Source of the DNA: Epilithonimonas zeae
GTDB taxonomy: Bacteria > Bacteroidota > Bacteroidia > Flavobacteriales > Weeksellaceae
Length of the DNA stretch: 64,000 bases
Direction of reading: 5' to 3'
Assembly (NCBI RefSeq): GCF_023278365.1
Contig: NZ_CP075338.1
Location: forward strand, 1,860,001 to 1,924,000
Each line of letters opens with the position of its first letter. Position 1 is the first letter of the stretch. The translations under genes were made by a program, and so were the position numbers. The notes beneath the pieces were generated by a model that saw only the letters and a list, made by a program, of their open reading frames with translations, did no database searches and was not told the DNA's origin. This document shows positions 8,905 to 17,884 of the stretch, piece by piece.

Positions 8905-10758
8905 ATGAAAAAGTTCTTAGTGTTTTTCTGTTTTATCACAGTTAGTTTCGGTTTTGCACAAACCAATTCTGTTGAAGACAACTTCACCAAAAAAGAAGTT
9001 TATATCCCGATGCGAGACGGAACCAAACTGTTTACGATTATTTACACACCAAAAGACATTTCAAAAAGCAATAAGTATCCATTCATTATGAACAGAACTT
9101 GTTACAGTATTGCACCTTATGGCGAAAATAATTTCAGAAAAAAATTAAGTCCAAATCCTTACATCGAAAAAGAAAAATACATCTTTGTATTCCAGGATGT
9201 TCGCGGAAGATATATGAGTGAAGGCACTTTCACGAATATGACGCCACAAGTGGACCACAAAACCAAAAAAGATGTGGACGAAAGCACCGACACTTATGAT
9301 ACTATAGATTGGTTGGTGAAAAATATTCAATACAATAACGGAAAAGTTGGGCAATACGGAACCTCTTACCCTGGATTTTATACAGCAGTCGGAACTTTAG
9401 CGAATCATCCGGCTTTGGTGGCTTCGTCTCCTCAAGCTCCAATTTCAGATTTTTGGTTTGACGATTTCCATCACAATGGAGCATTCTTGATGGGTTATTT
9501 CAAAACGTTTCCAGTGTTCGGAGTTCCAAAAACTAAAGCGGAAGACAAAAGCTGGTTTGCTGATAAAATGATAAAACCGACTTCTGATGACGGTTACCTC
9601 TTCTACAAAGATATGGGAACATTGAAAGATGGTGTGGATAAATACTATAAAGACAATTTTTTTATGCAAGAAATTGTGAATCATCCCAACTATGATGAGT
9701 TCTGGCAAAAAAGAAATCTGTTACCTCATCTTAAAAACGTCAACCACGCTGTGATGACAGTTGGCGGCTGGTTTGATGCAGAAGATTTGGCTGGTCCGCT
9801 TAACATTTATAAAACCATTGAGAAATCTAGTCCGAAAGCAAAAAACACGATTGTGATGGGACCTTTCTCCCACGGAGGCTGGAACAGAGAAGAAGGGAAA
9901 CATTTTCATAATGATATCTATTTTGGAGACAGCATCGCTACTTATTATCAGAAAAATATAGAACAACCTTTCTTTCATCATTACTTGAAAGAAGATTCTA
10001 AAACTGCGGCAAAACTTCCGGAAGCTTATATGTTTGACACCGGAAAAAAAGAATGGGAACAATTTGAAAACTGGCCGCCAAAACAAACTCAAAAAGTTAC
10101 TTTTTATCTTGATAATTCTGGAACATTAGCTAAAAACATTCTGAATCAAGTTGCATTTTCAGAATATACTTCTGATCCTAACAAACCTGTTTTAAGCAGC
10201 GAGAATTACAAAGATATGAATGGATTCACACCAAGGAATTATATGAGCGAAGACCAAAGATTCGCAAGCTACAGACCAGACGTTTTAACTTTTACAACGG
10301 ATATTCTAGATAGCGATGTTACTTTTGCCGGAGAAATTTTAACTAAACTGAAAATAGCTACCACTTCCACCGATGCAGATTTTGTAGTTAAATTAATTGA
10401 TGTTTATCCTTTTGATGAGAAAGCAAATCCAGACAAACCCAATGTCGTTTATGCCAACTATCATCAAATGATAAGAAGCGAAATAATGCCGGCAAGATTC
10501 CGTAATAGTTTTGAAAAACCGGAAGCTTTGACTCCAAATAAAGAAGAAGTCGTGAATGTAAAATTGCAAGATGTTTTGCACACTTTCAAAAAAGGACATA
10601 AAATCCAGATTCAGGTTCAGAGTACTTGGTTTCCTTTGATGGCCATCAATCCTCAGAAATTCCTTGAAAATCCTTACAAAGCAAACAAGGAAGATTATAC
10701 AAAAGCCAATATCAAAGTTTACAACAGCAGTACAATTGAAGTTGACGTTCTGAAATAA
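8905..10758 (+). CDS. Exported CocE/NonD family hydrolase (peptidase S15-like)
   Basis: A 617-residue serine hydrolase with an N-terminal signal peptide ending near FGFAQ (residue 19). Residues about 30-350 form the X-Pro dipeptidyl-peptidase-type alpha/beta hydrolase domain, with nucleophile Ser154 in GQYGTSYPG, Asp291 in GGWFDAED and His323 in GPFSHGGW. The remaining C-terminal region fits the jelly-roll domain of CocE and glutaryl-7-ACA acylase. The reaction is cleavage of an ester or amide acyl bond outside the cytoplasm; the substrate is unknown. It ends at a strong palindromic terminator. Confidence 0.88.
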   Translation: MKKFLVFFCFITVSFGFAQTNSVEDNFTKKEVYIPMRDGTKLFTIIYTPKDISKSNKYPFIMNRTCYSIAPYGENNFRKKLSPNPYIEKEKYIFVFQDVRGRYMSEGTFTNMTPQVDHKTKKDVDESTDTYDTIDWLVKNIQYNNGKVGQYGTSYPGFYTAVGTLANHPALVASSPQAPISDFWFDDFHHNGAFLMGYFKTFPVFGVPKTKAEDKSWFADKMIKPTSDDGYLFYKDMGTLKDGVDKYYKDNFFMQEIVNHPNYDEFWQKRNLLPHLKNVNHAVMTVGGWFDAEDLAGPLNIYKTIEKSSPKAKNTIVMGPFSHGGWNREEGKHFHNDIYFGDSIATYYQKNIEQPFFHHYLKEDSKTAAKLPEAYMFDTGKKEWEQFENWPPKQTQKVTFYLDNSGTLAKNILNQVAFSEYTSDPNKPVLSSENYKDMNGFTPRNYMSEDQRFASYRPDVLTFTTDILDSDVTFAGEILTKLKIATTSTDADFVVKLIDVYPFDEKANPDKPNVVYANYHQMIRSEIMPARFRNSFEKPEALTPNKEEVVNVKLQDVLHTFKKGHKIQIQVQSTWFPLMAINPQKFLENPYKANKEDYTKANIKVYNSSTIEVDVLK

Positions 10759-10761
10759 AAC

Positions 10762-10789
10762 AAAAGCACAAACCTAGGTTTGTGCTTTT
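10762..10789. terminator. Bidirectional terminator, 28-base perfect palindrome
   Basis: AAAAGCACAAACCT and its exact complement run without a spacer from 10762 to 10789, centred on CTAG. A-runs and T-runs on either side let it act for the hydrolase on the plus strand and the LLM oxidoreductase on the minus strand, whose stop is 3 bases away. Confidence 0.85.
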
Positions 10790-10792
10790 TAA

Positions 10793-11785
10793 TTATAGTG
10801 ATTTGATAACTTCTGAAGCGATCTCATAAGACCTTTGCTTTTTATCAAAATCGAAGATGTTTCCTGAAACAATAATCTCATCTGGTTTGTAATCCTTCTT
10901 AAACTTGCTGAGTTTTTCTTTCAAAGTTTCTTTGTCTCCCACGAATGTTTTAGCAGCCATTCTATTCAGATGAAGAGCTACTTCATCTGAAATATCAGCC
11001 AATTCGGTTTCATCTGGTGGTAAAAGTGGTTGTCTTTGGTCAGTCAAAATATTGACAAAAGCCTGGAAATGCGACGTTGATAAATAATGAGCTTCATCTA
11101 CAGAATCTGCCGCAATAATATTAATGCAAATCATCACATAAGGTTCATCAAGAAATTCAGACGGCTGAAAATGTTCCCTATAGATTTCCAAAGCTACTTC
11201 CAATTGAGAAGGCGCAAAATGGGCTGCAAAAGCGTAAGGCAGACCTAGTTTAGCCGCTAAAAAAGCTGAATCTGTAGAACTTCCCAAGATATAAAGCGGA
11301 ACATCTGCGCCTTCTCCAGGAATCGCTCTAACTTTTGCTTCAGTATTTTCATTAGATAAATATTTTTGAAGTTCTTTAATATGGAATTCAAAATTATAAT
11401 TGGGGTTGAAATTATTTCCTCTCAATGCTGTTGCTGTCAGCATATCAGTTCCAGGCGCCCTTCCCAAACCAAGGTCTATCCTTCCAGGAAATAATCCATC
11501 CAAAGTTCCAAATTGCTCTGCGACGGATAAAGTAGAATGGTTGGGCAACATGATTCCTCCGGAACCAACGCGTAAAGTTGTTGTTTGAGAAGCGATATGC
11601 CCAATTAATATAGATGTTGAAGCACTTGCCACATTAGGAAAATTATGATGTTCCGAGAACCAATATCTTGTAAATCCAAGTTGTTCTGCGTGCTGTGCAG
11701 ATTTCACCGATTTCTGAAACGTTTTATTGATATCATCGCCTTTGACAATAGTTGCCAAATCGAGAATTGAATATTTTAAAGCCAT
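10793..11785 (-). CDS. LLM class flavin-dependent oxidoreductase
   Basis: Bacterial-luciferase-like TIM-barrel flavoprotein that uses reduced FMN or F420-type cofactor on an unknown substrate. The N-terminal strand MALKYSILDLATI is typical, followed by FTRYWFSEHHNFP near residue 40, and by LGLGRAPGTD near 100, which is the family flavin/substrate loop. An in-frame start 39 bases upstream is possible, but ATG 11785 gives the usual N-terminus and 330 residues. The gene stands alone and is divergent from aqpZ. It could be an alkanal-monooxygenase-like enzyme such as YhbW, but no partner flavin reductase is adjacent. Confidence 0.87.
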   Translation of the reverse strand: MALKYSILDLATIVKGDDINKTFQKSVKSAQHAEQLGFTRYWFSEHHNFPNVASASTSILIGHIASQTTTLRVGSGGIMLPNHSTLSVAEQFGTLDGLFPGRIDLGLGRAPGTDMLTATALRGNNFNPNYNFEFHIKELQKYLSNENTEAKVRAIPGEGADVPLYILGSSTDSAFLAAKLGLPYAFAAHFAPSQLEVALEIYREHFQPSEFLDEPYVMICINIIAADSVDEAHYLSTSHFQAFVNILTDQRQPLLPPDETELADISDEVALHLNRMAAKTFVGDKETLKEKLSKFKKDYKPDEIIVSGNIFDFDKKQRSYEIASEVIKSL

Positions 11786-11911
11786 AATTCTAAAATTTAT
11801 ACAAATGTTTAGCTCAAAAAACAAACCATTACAGGAATGTCAAAAATAATTGGAAATTTTGTCAGTCAACAAATATTTTTTGAATTATTCACAACTAATT
11901 AAAAATTTTAT

Positions 11912-11919
11912 TAGATTTG
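11912..11919 (+). promoter_or_regulatory. -7 element for aqpZ
   Basis: TAGATTTG matches the Bacteroidota -7 consensus TAnnTTTG, 30 bases before the aqpZ ATG. No TTG lies at the usual spacing (the nearest is 29 bases upstream), so this is a half match. Confidence 0.45.
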
Positions 11920-11949
11920 TTTTAATAAACTATTAAAAAAACAAAACAA

Positions 11950-12663
11950 ATGGTATCAACAACTTCAAAATTTGTTGCCGAAATGATTGGCACAATGGTT
12001 CTTGTATTAATGGGCTGCGGTAGCGCAGTGATTGCTGGCGCTGACGGAACAACTGGTGTCGGGCTTCTGGGAATTTCTTTTGCATTTGGTTTGAGTGTGG
12101 TCGCAATGGCATACGCTATCGGACACATTTCCGGATGTCACATCAATCCTGCTATTTCATTGGCGATGGTTGCGGCTGGTAGAATGAAATTGGGAGAAGC
12201 TTTATACTACGTTGTTGCACAAGTAATTGGCGCTATTATTGGTGCAGGAATACTATATGTCATTTTTACCAATCATCCGGGTGCTGAATTAGGACCTTGG
12301 GCTTTGGGGTCTAATGGCTGGGGAACTGGCTATCTGGATGAATATACAACTGTAGCTGCTTTGGTTGCTGAGTTTGTTTTCACATTCATCTTTTTGATGG
12401 TAATTCTGGGATCTACTTCTACTAAGAATATCCACGGAGGCTTTGCTGGTCTGGCAATTGGACTTTCTTTGGTTCTGATTCACATTGTTGGAATCAAAAT
12501 TACAGGTGTTTCTGTAAATCCTGCAAGGAGTATTGGTCCAGCACTATTTGCTGGTGGAGAAGCACTGTCACAACTTTGGCTGTTTATTGTAGCACCAATT
12601 CTAGGTGGAGTTTTCGCATCCTTCACTTATAATTTATTGATTGAAAAACCTGAAAAACTATAG
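11950..12663 (+). CDS. aqpZ: Aquaporin Z-type water channel
   Basis: Inner-membrane channel of the MIP family, 237 residues, six membrane helices with two half helices. The two NPA boxes are clear: CHINPAIS near residues 64-71, and SVNPARSIGPALF near 190-202, with the selectivity-filter arginine directly after the second box. The histidine and small residues of a water-specific filter fit AqpZ better than a glycerol facilitator (GlpF). It is a single gene with its own -7 element and a terminator just after the stop. Confidence 0.93.
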   Translation: MVSTTSKFVAEMIGTMVLVLMGCGSAVIAGADGTTGVGLLGISFAFGLSVVAMAYAIGHISGCHINPAISLAMVAAGRMKLGEALYYVVAQVIGAIIGAGILYVIFTNHPGAELGPWALGSNGWGTGYLDEYTTVAALVAEFVFTFIFLMVILGSTSTKNIHGGFAGLAIGLSLVLIHIVGIKITGVSVNPARSIGPALFAGGEALSQLWLFIVAPILGGVFASFTYNLLIEKPEKL

Positions 12664-12686
12664 GCGTAGAATCATTTTCTAAAGAT

Positions 12687-12713
12687 AAATCCTACTTTAT
12701 TTAAGTAGGATTT
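12687..12713. terminator. Bidirectional terminator between aqpZ and the nuclease-like gene
   Basis: An 11-base-pair stem AAATCCTACTT with AAGTAGGATTT, loop TATTT, is followed by T-rich sequence on the plus strand. It touches the stop of the convergent minus-strand gene and probably serves both. Confidence 0.8.
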
Positions 12714-13257
12714 ATTTTTTATTCTTAATCTCAAATGGACTTTTGAAAATTAATTCTTCTTTTTTCCCTTTCAATTCAAATTTTTTGACGAGAAGGTTTC
12801 TGGCAAGATTTCTTAGAAAATAGTCTTTGTCACAAAGTTTCCAATAAGAATCTTCGTGAATCATTTTTGGTTCCCGGATTTTGTAAAAAGTTGTTTCCCA
12901 ATTGTCTTCGTCGTGGTAAAACTCAATAATTCCACAATGTTCCGGAATATCCTTGTGGTCAACCATTCCCATTGGAATAAGAAAACTGAATGAATTGCAG
13001 ATATAATCGCCACAACCAATTTTATCGTGCTTCAGAAACTTTTCTCCAGTTTTTTGGTTAGTGTATTTCTTTTTGAAATCGTTTTTGAAATCGGATTTGG
13101 ATAATTTGATTTCAATTTCGTGACTAAAACCTTCATTATTAATCAATAGAATATCGGCTTCCCAATCGGAATGGAAAAAATTTGTCAAAACAATTTCCTT
13201 ATCAAAATCACAATTGACAGTGACGAAAGCGTGAACCAGTTCTTCTATTTTCAGCAT
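12712..13257 (-). CDS. Uncharacterised protein with PD-(D/E)XK nuclease-like pattern
   Basis: A 181-residue cytoplasmic protein of no family I can name. Residues about 28-56 read as strand-Asp-strand-ExExK: SDWEADILLIN, then HEIEIKLSKSDF. This is the acidic/lysine arrangement of the PD-(D/E)XK nuclease fold. Several cysteines and acidic patches follow (CGDYICNSF; EFYHDEDNW), then a basic C-terminus. ATG 13257 is preferred to an upstream TTG three bases away. It lies 11 bases downstream of the DUF5715 gene on the same strand. A role in DNA processing is inference from the motif only. Confidence 0.55.
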   Translation of the reverse strand: MLKIEELVHAFVTVNCDFDKEIVLTNFFHSDWEADILLINNEGFSHEIEIKLSKSDFKNDFKKKYTNQKTGEKFLKHDKIGCGDYICNSFSFLIPMGMVDHKDIPEHCGIIEFYHDEDNWETTFYKIREPKMIHEDSYWKLCDKDYFLRNLARNLLVKKFELKGKKEELIFKSPFEIKNKK

Positions 13258-13268
13258 CAATTCAAACT

Positions 13269-13862
13269 TTAATAGTTACGGACAGTAACGTGATAACAGC
13301 TTTGCTGCTTCTCTTTGATATAAAATATTTTACCAAGATTTTTATATTCTGTCAACACTTTCTCCAATTCTTTTTCCAGTTTTGGATTGACTTTCAGTTT
13401 GTGGTCAAATCTAACATACGAAATATCAAACGCAGCGCCGTAATTATGAGAACTGATTCCCAAAGACGCATTAGAATTCACTTTTCTTAATCTGCACTGG
13501 TCTTCCAAAGTTCTGGTAACGGATGAAACAACAAAGAAACTTTTTGTTTTTGCAGCAAAATCATTCGCCATCCTTTCCAAAGTTGTTCTTGCCTTCTTAA
13601 CTAAATAAGGCCGGCTGTATTCTAAAGTCTGTAATCTGTAACCTCTGGATTTCTTCTTAACCTTTACGAATTTTCCTTTCGCAATGTACTTATCAACTGA
13701 TTTTGTATTTTCTAGAATATTAACTCCGAAATTCTGCGAAGCTAATAAATGGGGTTTGTATAATTCTGTTGGCTCAACTTTCAAAACTGTCTTCAAATCA
13801 TAGCATTTTTGAGATTTGAAAAGAGAAAAAGAAAGTAGAAAAATTAATGATAAAAACCTCAT
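13269..13862 (-). CDS. Exported DUF5715/M15-like peptidase-fold protein
   Basis: A 197-residue protein with a signal peptide of about 17 residues. The C-terminal half resembles D,D-carboxypeptidases of the VanY/M15 type: SSVTRTLEDQCRLRK near residues 113-127, SSHNYGAAFDISYVRF near 137-152 with the metal-binding His and Asp, and a final CYHVTVRNY giving another His. This arrangement suggests action on peptidoglycan stem peptides in the periplasm. Family assignment as DUF5715 is from memory of Bacteroidota proteins with this motif. The next gene follows 11 bases downstream. Confidence 0.7.
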   Translation of the reverse strand: MRFLSLIFLLSFSLFKSQKCYDLKTVLKVEPTELYKPHLLASQNFGVNILENTKSVDKYIAKGKFVKVKKKSRGYRLQTLEYSRPYLVKKARTTLERMANDFAAKTKSFFVVSSVTRTLEDQCRLRKVNSNASLGISSHNYGAAFDISYVRFDHKLKVNPKLEKELEKVLTEYKNLGKIFYIKEKQQSCYHVTVRNY

Positions 13863-13928
13863 TAGGCAGATTTTAAATTAGACTTTAAATAAATCAAATT
13901 GTGTTTTTAAATTAAATTTAATTAAAAT

Positions 13929-14912
13929 TCAGGAAACCAAAAGACTACAGCCTCGGATATCAGAATGATCGATTCTTCCCAAAACCTGAAACGTATCATC
14001 CTTAACGTTTCCTAAATCCTGAGTCGCAATGAAGGAACAAGAATGTTTATTAGCCAAATCTATGATATTAATTGCGCCTGTTCTTCCGTCCTCAATATAT
14101 GAAAAAGGATCTTCTGTATTTCTAATGAGAATTCGCATCCAATTAGGACTTTTATAAATATTTTCGCCCAAAGAATAAGCCTGAGACAACAACTCTGTCA
14201 TCGAATATTCTGAGTAAATCTTATACGTTTTGAAACCATTTTGAAAAATCTTCAGCAATTCATCTTTCGTCATTTCTTCTTTTCTGCCTTTCATTCCGCC
14301 TGTTTCAATTACAGTTAGAGAGTCAGAGAATTGGAGTGCAAGAGAGTTTGAAGTACAGAAATCCAAGAAATCGAGCAATGCAAAAGAAACTCCAAAAAGA
14401 ATCACTTTTTTATCAGTCAAAGTTTGAAGCAAGTCAAATAATTCCTGATGATTGTAAAGGAAATAGCCATTCTCCAGTTTATCAGATTTCTTAATCAAAT
14501 AATCAATCATATAAATCAAAGACGAATGTGGATTCTCGGAATAATTCGGAAGTAAACCTAAAAAAATATAATCTTCTGGCTTTCCAATGAATTGCTCAAA
14601 GCTTTTATAAATACTTTCTTCATACAAAGAAAAGTCAGCAATATAATGTTTGGAACGATTCATTTGAGTAGTTCCGGAACTTTGAAAATAATTTTCAGCC
14701 ACAAAATGTTTATCCAAAACCAAATGATTTTTGAACATCTCAATTGGCAGAAACGGAATTTCAGAAGCTTGTTTTATGGTTAATGGATCAATGTTGAGAT
14801 AATCTACAAACTTTCTGTAAACTTCAACATTTTCATATTGATAAATAAAAGTTTCCAAACAAGCCGCCTGGAATCCTTCTTCTGTTTTAATATCAAAAAT
14901 AGTCTGCTTCAT
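13929..14912 (-). CDS. LuxE/PaaK-like acyl-protein synthetase
   Basis: A 327-residue member of the adenylate-forming LuxE family, which activates fatty acids for transfer. Seen are the QSSGTTQMNRSKHYI stretch near residues 77-91 (nucleotide-binding loop), VIETGGMKGRKEEM near 127 upstream of the C-terminal third, YSEYSMTELLSQAYS, and the late DLGNVKDD. No luxC, luxD or luciferase subunits are nearby, so bioluminescence is not implied. It lies 15 bases downstream of lpxH, in the same direction, which suggests an envelope lipid or surface-glycan modification role; that is inference. Confidence 0.8.
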   Translation of the reverse strand: MKQTIFDIKTEEGFQAACLETFIYQYENVEVYRKFVDYLNIDPLTIKQASEIPFLPIEMFKNHLVLDKHFVAENYFQSSGTTQMNRSKHYIADFSLYEESIYKSFEQFIGKPEDYIFLGLLPNYSENPHSSLIYMIDYLIKKSDKLENGYFLYNHQELFDLLQTLTDKKVILFGVSFALLDFLDFCTSNSLALQFSDSLTVIETGGMKGRKEEMTKDELLKIFQNGFKTYKIYSEYSMTELLSQAYSLGENIYKSPNWMRILIRNTEDPFSYIEDGRTGAINIIDLANKHSCSFIATQDLGNVKDDTFQVLGRIDHSDIRGCSLLVS

Positions 14913-14927
14913 TTTCCAACTTTAATT

Positions 14928-15692
14928 TTATCCTTCGAATTTATTCAATTCAAAATTTTCTCCATCAAAAACACCATAGGTAAAATAAGAAATCCAGTCG
15001 CCAAGATTGATATATTTTGCTCCTTTGTCCAAATCCAAAACCATTGGCAAATGGCGATGACCGTAAACAAAATAATCGATTTTTTCTGTCTTCAACTTTT
15101 CTTTTGAATAGAGAATTAGGAACTCTTTATCTTCACCTAAAAATTTTTGATCTTCAACACCCGAAATCATCTTGTTTTTCTGTGACATATAGTTGGCAAT
15201 TTTCATTGCAATATCTGGATGCAGCCATCGGAAAGCCCATTGAGCAAGAGGATTGGTAAAGACTTTTTTCATTCTCTTGTAACCTTTATCACCAGGTCCA
15301 AGTCCGTCACCGTGCGCAAGAAGTAATTTTTTGCCGTTGACTTCGTAATATCTTTTTTCGAAGAAGACGGGTATTCCTAATTCTACTTCGAAGTAATTTT
15401 TCATCCACAAATCATGATTCCCAACAAAGAAATAAATGTCAATTCCCGAATCTTTCAACTCGGCAATTTTTCCCAAAACTCTGATGTAGCCTTTTGGAAC
15501 AACATATTTCCATTCGTGCCAAAAATCAAAAAGATCACCCATCAAAAAAAGAACTTGTGCATCTTTTTTGATAGAATCCATCCAACGGATAAATTTTTCT
15601 TCCCGAATTCTACTTTGCTGCAAATCCGGAACTCCAAAATGCTGGTCAGATGCGAAATATATTTTTTTGCCCGATTGTAAATCGATTTGCAT
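14928..15692 (-). CDS. lpxH: UDP-2,3-diacylglucosamine diphosphatase, LpxH-type
   Basis: Calcineurin-like phosphoesterase that hydrolyses UDP-2,3-diacylglucosamine to lipid X in lipid A synthesis. All metal-binding motifs can be seen in order: SDQHFG near residue 15, GDLFDFW near 52, GNHDLW near 92, AHGDG near 127 and GHRHLP near 215. Length 254 residues fits LpxH. It is followed by the LuxE-like gene and preceded by a small membrane protein gene 14 bases upstream. Distant LpxH2-type enzymes are the main alternative. Confidence 0.88.
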   Translation of the reverse strand: MQIDLQSGKKIYFASDQHFGVPDLQQSRIREEKFIRWMDSIKKDAQVLFLMGDLFDFWHEWKYVVPKGYIRVLGKIAELKDSGIDIYFFVGNHDLWMKNYFEVELGIPVFFEKRYYEVNGKKLLLAHGDGLGPGDKGYKRMKKVFTNPLAQWAFRWLHPDIAMKIANYMSQKNKMISGVEDQKFLGEDKEFLILYSKEKLKTEKIDYFVYGHRHLPMVLDLDKGAKYINLGDWISYFTYGVFDGENFELNKFEG

Positions 15693-15706
15693 AAAAATCA
15701 GTTTAA

Positions 15707-15910
15707 TTAATCAAAATTATTGCGTTCGTCGTTTTGGTCACGTTTGCTGTAAATCCACATTCCGATTCCCAATCCTATTACTGCCGAGAAGGCAGTTAAT
15801 AAAGCCCTTGAGACCTTGTCTGGCGAATCGTTTCCAATATAATTCATCAGAAAAATGATTATAAAAGTAATAACCGCAATTAAAATGTATTTTGGATTTC
15901 TGAAATTCAT
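15707..15910 (-). CDS. Small two-helix membrane protein, uncharacterised
   Basis: A 67-residue protein starting at ATG 15910, 2 bases after the stop of the upstream DUF3575 gene. The frame stays open a further 16 codons, but that would overlap the neighbour. Two hydrophobic helices are visible, YILIAVITFIIIFLMNYI and a glycine-rich ALLTAFSAVIGLGIGMWIY, separated by a short polar loop; the C-terminus is charged (SKRDQNDERNN). I do not recognise the family. It appears to be co-transcribed with the barrel protein and lpxH. Confidence 0.7.
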   Translation of the reverse strand: MNFRNPKYILIAVITFIIIFLMNYIGNDSPDKVSRALLTAFSAVIGLGIGMWIYSKRDQNDERNNFD

Positions 15911-15912
15911 CT

Positions 15913-16536
15913 TTAAAGTTTGTAAGATAACATTAGACCTCCTTTGTAAGGAAGCCATTCTCCACTTCTGTTGGTTTCTCTTCCCATAGAATCGCCTTCC
16001 GTATCATAACGATCGCCACTCAGCTTATCATAGCCTTTATAAAAACTTTGCATTGTCCCAAGACCAAGATATAAATCAAGATTCCAACGATTGCCTAAGG
16101 TAAATTGGTAACCCGCAATTCCACCTAACATAAAAGAGTATCCTCTCTGATAAAGATTAGAATTGATATAAGGTGTAACAACTCCATTTTTATGAACGTA
16201 GAAGTTATCGTTCCAATAACCCCACTTTTGTATATTGAATCTCGCCAATGAAAAATCAACACCAACATAGAATTTTTTGAAAGCTTTATTAAAATAATAT
16301 CTTCCATTGAGCCCCAGCATATAAACCTGAGCGTGTTTGCCTGCAAAAGATTTCCAGGGAGAAATAAATAAATCTGCTTGTCCTGTGATATGATCTGAGA
16401 AGCCGTGTTCTACGCCTACATTCAGCATTCCTACTGGAAGGAATAAAGCATTGGCTTTGATATAAGTTTCATTTTTTTGCGAAAAGCCGTAAGTGATAAT
16501 GCCAATGAAACTCAGCAACAAAAGTTTTTTCATCAT
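15913..16536 (-). CDS. DUF3575-type outer-membrane beta-barrel protein
   Basis: A 207-residue protein with a signal peptide cut near GFSQ (residue 20). The rest alternates polar and hydrophobic residues in strands ending with aromatic residues, for example LGLNGRYYF, KFYVGVDFSLARF and GGLMLSYKL, the last with a C-terminal hydrophobic residue. Length and pattern fit the DUF3575 barrels of Bacteroidota. Its function is unknown. The start ATG overlaps the stop of the upstream thioredoxin-like gene by one base (TAATG), indicating coupled translation. Confidence 0.75.
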   Translation of the reverse strand: MMKKLLLLSFIGIITYGFSQKNETYIKANALFLPVGMLNVGVEHGFSDHITGQADLFISPWKSFAGKHAQVYMLGLNGRYYFNKAFKKFYVGVDFSLARFNIQKWGYWNDNFYVHKNGVVTPYINSNLYQRGYSFMLGGIAGYQFTLGNRWNLDLYLGLGTMQSFYKGYDKLSGDRYDTEGDSMGRETNRSGEWLPYKGGLMLSYKL

Positions 16537-17705
16537 TATTTTTTGTTCAGAATTTCAATCATTTTTGTGGCATCTTTGTTCTCTTCTTTAGCGAAATTGG
16601 CTGCCATTCCTGCAAACATTTTAGCTTCTTCCTTTTTGCCTAATTTATCGTACAATGTTGCCAGAATACTTGTAGAATCATAGCTTTCTTGTGACATCAC
16701 TACTTTTTCCGCCCATCTGGCCGCTGTCTGAAGCGACTTAAGATCACTTGATTTTTCACCAATTGTGCTTGCTGCTGCCAACAATTCTGTGTTATTGAAT
16801 TCATCCGGGTTTTTGTAATACTCTAAAGCTGTTTTTTCGTAAGCCGGAAAATTATCGTGTGCAGAATAATAATTGAGCTTATAGACATTCAGACTTTTTG
16901 CCAATTCATCTTTCGGAAATAATCCTTCGCCGTCTTTCAGAACTTTGGTATCATCAATAGTTTTGGTTTTCTCGTCAGTTGCAGACGTTACCAACTTCAT
17001 CAGCTTCAGATAGTTATCAAACTGTTTGTAATTATTCTCTGGAAGCAGTTCTGTAATGGCAGCTTTGTTTGCTACGAAAACCTTGTAATTGGCATCGTCT
17101 ACAGACTGAGTGAAATTTAAAAGTGCATTAACTTCTTCTCCAGTGAATGTTTTGTCTTTTTTGTTGGCAAAATATTTTTCCGATGCTTGTTTAGCCAAAA
17201 CCGGGTCTTTGCTTGCGTAAAGATTGATGAAATTCAATAATGCTGGTTGGTCTAATTTTCCTTTCAGGAACTCATCTTTCAGGTTTGTATTGACCAAACT
17301 CGGGTTATTATTTTTCTTTCCTAATTCCAAAAATTCTTTCGTTTGGATGTAACCCAATTCTTTACCAACGATTTCGCCTTCGCCATTCAAAAATAAAAAC
17401 GTTGGATAACTTCGGATTCCGTATTTTGCAGCAAGCGTTTTACCCTCACCCTTTTCCATATCAAAATGGGCATTGACGAAGTTTTGATTATAATAATCTG
17501 AAACAGCTTTATCTGTGAAAACATTTTTTTCCATCAGTTTACAAGGTCCGCACCAAGCTGCATAAGCATCCATAAAAACAAGTTTTTTTTCGGCTTTGGC
17601 TTTGGCTAAGATTGTTGCAAAATCCGAATCTTCAAACTTAATGGACTGCTGAGAGTAGCTCAACTGAAAAACGAATAATATAAGTAAAATTGATATCTTG
17701 TTCAT
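16536..17705 (-). CDS. Exported thioredoxin-fold protein
   Basis: A 389-residue protein with a signal peptide (residues 1-18, cut near SYSQ). A thioredoxin domain spans about 20-135 with the redox pair Cys52 and Cys55 in AAWCGPCK, followed by the cis-proline region IRSYPTFLFLNGEGE. The C-terminal 250 residues are helical and Lys/Glu/Ala-rich, with TPR-like spacing near the end (AARWAEKVV; LYDKLGKKEEAKMFA). It is probably a periplasmic thiol-disulfide exchange protein. First gene of a five-gene minus-strand run down to the LuxE-like gene. Confidence 0.85.
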   Translation of the reverse strand: MNKISILLILFVFQLSYSQQSIKFEDSDFATILAKAKAEKKLVFMDAYAAWCGPCKLMEKNVFTDKAVSDYYNQNFVNAHFDMEKGEGKTLAAKYGIRSYPTFLFLNGEGEIVGKELGYIQTKEFLELGKKNNNPSLVNTNLKDEFLKGKLDQPALLNFINLYASKDPVLAKQASEKYFANKKDKTFTGEEVNALLNFTQSVDDANYKVFVANKAAITELLPENNYKQFDNYLKLMKLVTSATDEKTKTIDDTKVLKDGEGLFPKDELAKSLNVYKLNYYSAHDNFPAYEKTALEYYKNPDEFNNTELLAAASTIGEKSSDLKSLQTAARWAEKVVMSQESYDSTSILATLYDKLGKKEEAKMFAGMAANFAKEENKDATKMIEILNKK

Positions 17706-17884
17706 CCTGAGAATAAATCAAATTAACTGCGAAGATAACCATAATATAAGAATTGACCGAGAGTGAAATAGTAAAGTTTTAATTTTTTAACTTTGCAAAT
17801 CTCCAATTTGGACTTTTAGATGAAAGAATAGAGATAAAAGACTTTCAAGAATCTATTTTAAATCTACAATCTCTAAAACACTTG

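Noticed and set aside
9721-10092. 123-codon minus-strand frame inside the S15-like hydrolase gene
   Set aside because: It is antisense to the well-supported hydrolase region with the catalytic Asp and His; the composition is that of a shadow frame.
12712-13862. Defence island made of a nuclease-like gene and a peptidase-like gene
   Set aside because: The PD-(D/E)XK pattern is weak, the neighbours are an exported peptidase-fold protein and an aquaporin gene, and there is no helicase, methylase or toxin-antitoxin partner.
13929-14912. Bioluminescence (lux) operon
   Set aside because: A LuxE-like gene and a luciferase-fold LLM oxidoreductase (10793-11785) occur in the window, but they are in separate units and no luxA/luxB/luxC/luxD is present.
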